A DNA stretch of 64,000 bases from Paracoccaceae bacterium (GTDB lineage Bacteria; Pseudomonadota; Alphaproteobacteria; Rhodobacterales; Rhodobacteraceae). A program made the position numbers and the translations under genes. Positions 62,263 to 64,000 of this stretch are shown in pieces. Where the stretch lies: positions 124,001 through 188,000 of the forward strand of contig JAGRDY010000029.1 of NCBI GenBank assembly GCA_020446815.1. Direction: 5' to 3'. Below the pieces are notes generated by a model that was not told the DNA's origin, searched no databases, and worked only from the letters and a program-made list of their open reading frames with translations. Numbering within the stretch: position 1 is the first letter of the stretch; every line of letters starts with the position of its first letter.

Positions 62263-63441
62263 TCAGAGGCTTTCGATGGCCAGTGCGATCCCCTGTCCGC
62301 CGCCGATGCACATGGTGATCAGTGCCCGCCTGCCGCCAATGCGCTCCAATTCGTAAAGTGCCTTGACGGTAATGATCGCCCCTGTCGCGCCGACCGGATG
62401 GCCAAGCGCGATGGCGCCGCCATTGGGGTTCACCCTGGCAGCATCGAAGCCGAGAACCTTCGACACCGCGAGCGCCTGTGCGGCGAAGGCCTCGTTCGAT
62501 TCAATGACATCGAAATCCCCGACCGACAGCCCCGTGCGCGCCAGCAGCGCTTCGACCGCCGGAACCGGACCGATACCCATTACCTCGGGGCGCACCCCGG
62601 CATGCGCATAGCCGATCACCTTTGCACGCGGTGTCAGGCCCGCCTTGGCCGCCGCATCGGCGCGTGCCAGCACCAGCGCGCCGGCCCCGTCATTGATACC
62701 GCTGGCATTGCCCGCCGTGACCGTGCCATCCTTCTGAAACACGGCTTTCAAACCGCTCAGAGCTTCGAGGCTCGTGGCTTTGGGATGTTCGTCCGTATCG
62801 AACACCACCGTTCCCTTGCGCGTCGTTATGTCAACCGGCGCGATCTGTTCGCGGAAACGGCCTTCCGCAATGGCATGGGCCGCCCGTTTCTGGCTTTCCA
62901 GCGCGAAGGCATCCTGTTCGGCGCGGCCGATCTCGTGTTCGCAGGCCACGTTTTCCGCCGTAACGCCCATATGGCCGGTGCCGAACGGGCAGGTCAGCGC
63001 ACCGGTCATCATGTCGAGCGCCCTGGTGTCGCCCATCTTCTGACCCCAGCGCGCCGCCTGCAGCACATAGGGCGATCTGCTCATGTTTTCCGCCCCCCCG
63101 GCAAGGGCGAAGTCCGCGTCTTGCAACAGCAGGGACTGAACACAGGACACGATCGCCTGCACCCCTGATCCGCACAAGCGGTTCACGTTCATTGCGGGGG
63201 TTGTCTCGGGGATGCCGGCCTGCATCGCCGCTACCCGGCTCAGGTACATGTCGCGCGGTTCGGTATTGATCACATGGCCGAAGGCTACATGGCCGATCCG
63301 CTCGGGCGCAACACCGGCGCGCGTCAGTGCCGCTTTGGCCGCCACGGTCGCGATGTCGATCGGCGCCATGGCGGCAAGACTGCCGCCAAAGGTACCGATG
63401 GCGGTGCGCGCACCGGACAGAATTACGATATCGTCGGGCAT
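62263..63441 (-). CDS. acetyl-CoA C-acetyltransferase (thiolase)
   Basis: A 392-aa thiolase that condenses two acetyl-CoA or cleaves 3-ketoacyl-CoA. The nucleophilic cysteine is C90 (NVNRLCGSGVQAI), followed by NEAFAAQALA, the His block GGAIALGHPVGATGA and the second cysteine in MCIGGGQGIAL. The length and biosynthetic-type motifs fit PhaA/AtoB-like enzymes; the neighbour of polyhydroxybutyrate genes, phaB, is not in the window, so the role (polyester, ketone body or fatty-acid metabolism) is open. Confidence 0.92.
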   Translation of the reverse strand: MPDDIVILSGARTAIGTFGGSLAAMAPIDIATVAAKAALTRAGVAPERIGHVAFGHVINTEPRDMYLSRVAAMQAGIPETTPAMNVNRLCGSGVQAIVSCVQSLLLQDADFALAGGAENMSRSPYVLQAARWGQKMGDTRALDMMTGALTCPFGTGHMGVTAENVACEHEIGRAEQDAFALESQKRAAHAIAEGRFREQIAPVDITTRKGTVVFDTDEHPKATSLEALSGLKAVFQKDGTVTAGNASGINDGAGALVLARADAAAKAGLTPRAKVIGYAHAGVRPEVMGIGPVPAVEALLARTGLSVGDFDVIESNEAFAAQALAVSKVLGFDAARVNPNGGAIALGHPVGATGAIITVKALYELERIGGRRALITMCIGGGQGIALAIESL

Positions 63442-63471
63442 GTCGATCCTCCCTGCACGGCTTGCCCGAGC

Positions 63472-64000
63472 TTAAGAGCCGCGCTCCAGCTTGACCAGCG
63501 TGATTTCCGGCGGCTGCATGAAACGTAACGGCAGCCCCGAATAGCCGATCCCGCCCGACACGATCAGATGTCGGCCGCCTTCGCGGACATGCCCCCAGGC
63601 ATAGCGCCCGCCATGGGCCGAGGGCGTCATCGGCCGCCAGCCCGCCAGATTGGCCTGGCCGCCATGGGTATGCCCGCTGATTTGCAGGAAGGCCCGCGCG
63701 TCGGCGCAGGCAAAGTAATCCGGCTCATGCGCGAGCAGGATCGCGGGCGCCCCGTCGGGTACTTCGGCAAAGGCCGCGTCAGCATCGTGAAAGCCGGGCT
63801 GGCGGATGCGCTTGCGGGCCTGCTGGCTGTCGATTCCGGCCAGCCAGAATTCCTGCCCGCCATGGCCGATCCTTACCGCCGCGTTGGTCAGCAGCGTTAT
63901 CGCGCTATTGCCCAAAGCTTCGGCAACGGAATTTCGCGCGAAGGCCGTTGACCGGGACAGGCGGCAATCCCACCAGTCATGATTGCCCAGCACCGCCGCG
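63472..64000 (-). CDS. metallophosphoesterase, 5' part outside the window
   Basis: The C-terminal about 175 residues of a calcineurin-like phosphoesterase. GNHDWWDCRLSRS (the GNHD metal block) is at the visible N-terminus, ILLAHEPDYF follows, and the GHTHGGQ metal block is in LQISGHTHGGQANL. The frame is open to the window edge, so the first metal motif and start lie beyond 64000. The short C-terminus resembles YkuE/UDP-2,3-diacylglucosamine-type small metallophosphoesterases. Confidence 0.85.
   Translation of the reverse strand, partial: AAVLGNHDWWDCRLSRSTAFARNSVAEALGNSAITLLTNAAVRIGHGGQEFWLAGIDSQQARKRIRQPGFHDADAAFAEVPDGAPAILLAHEPDYFACADARAFLQISGHTHGGQANLAGWRPMTPSAHGGRYAWGHVREGGRHLIVSGGIGYSGLPLRFMQPPEITLVKLERGS

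Overview
The window is GC-rich DNA with densely packed genes, short same-strand spacers and many ATGA start/stop overlaps. Gene content points to an alphaproteobacterium of the Rhodobacteraceae/Rhodobacterales: a protein of the gene-transfer-agent spike-base family typical of that group, a cnoX-like / LON-domain / Trm112 trio, a VPLPA-CTERM exosortase system, and a 17-nt match to the 3' end of 16S rRNA used as a Shine-Dalgarno partner. No rRNA, tRNA, CRISPR array, insertion sequence or integrase was found. All assignments come from reading protein motifs and context; no database search was run.

Layout. (1) 0-6 kb, housekeeping: LysR regulator with a divergent 39-aa ORF, the Trm112/LON/thioredoxin operon, two small hypotheticals, dapD (lysine and peptidoglycan precursor) and a LOG-family protein. 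(2) 6.1-13.6 kb, an arginine or methylarginine island: dimethylargininase, an AruI-like 2-ketoarginine decarboxylase, an AruH-like aminotransferase and a TetR regulator read leftward; a complete basic-amino-acid ABC importer reads rightward. They share one 85-bp control region holding a perfect inverted repeat. (3) 13.8-16.7 kb: pncB-pncA (NAD salvage) and trhO (tRNA U34 hydroxylation). (4) 16.7-44.6 kb, an exopolysaccharide island: six glycosyl- or sugar-transferases and acyltransferases, polymerase/ligase, flippase, chain-length protein, tyrosine autokinase, ExeA-like ATPase, Wza-type export protein, outer-membrane barrel and TPR lipoprotein. It is combined with a VPLPA-CTERM substrate and its XrtD-type exosortase, a secreted beta-helix protein, and a pair of genes resembling the gene-transfer-agent head spike. 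(5) 44.9-64 kb: arfB, a queuosine-precursor transporter, a second phytase-like esterase, mepA, an UMF1-type MFS transporter, yggT, a two-HRDC recQ, a hybrid histidine kinase, a thioester alpha-2-macroglobulin with pbpC, a thiolase, and a metallophosphoesterase cut by the window end.

How the genes work together. In the polysaccharide island the ExoY-like transferase starts the lipid-linked unit, glycosyltransferases and acyltransferases extend and decorate it, the Wzx-like flippase and the ligase/polymerase finish it, and the chain-length protein, kinase, export protein and barrel move it out. The exosortase would process VPLPA-CTERM proteins at the same membrane. The spike-like genes inside this island suggest a link between surface polysaccharide and phage-like particles, as known for the Rhodobacter capsulatus gene transfer agent.

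The least explained structure is at 45.57-45.82 kb on the minus strand. It is a short, self-contained candidate transcription unit: a TTGACA box, a 17-nt full complement of the 16S rRNA tail, an 18-codon ORF rich in rare codons, three nested perfect stems that overlap that ORF, and a terminator hairpin. It lies upstream of arfB, a ribosome-rescue gene.
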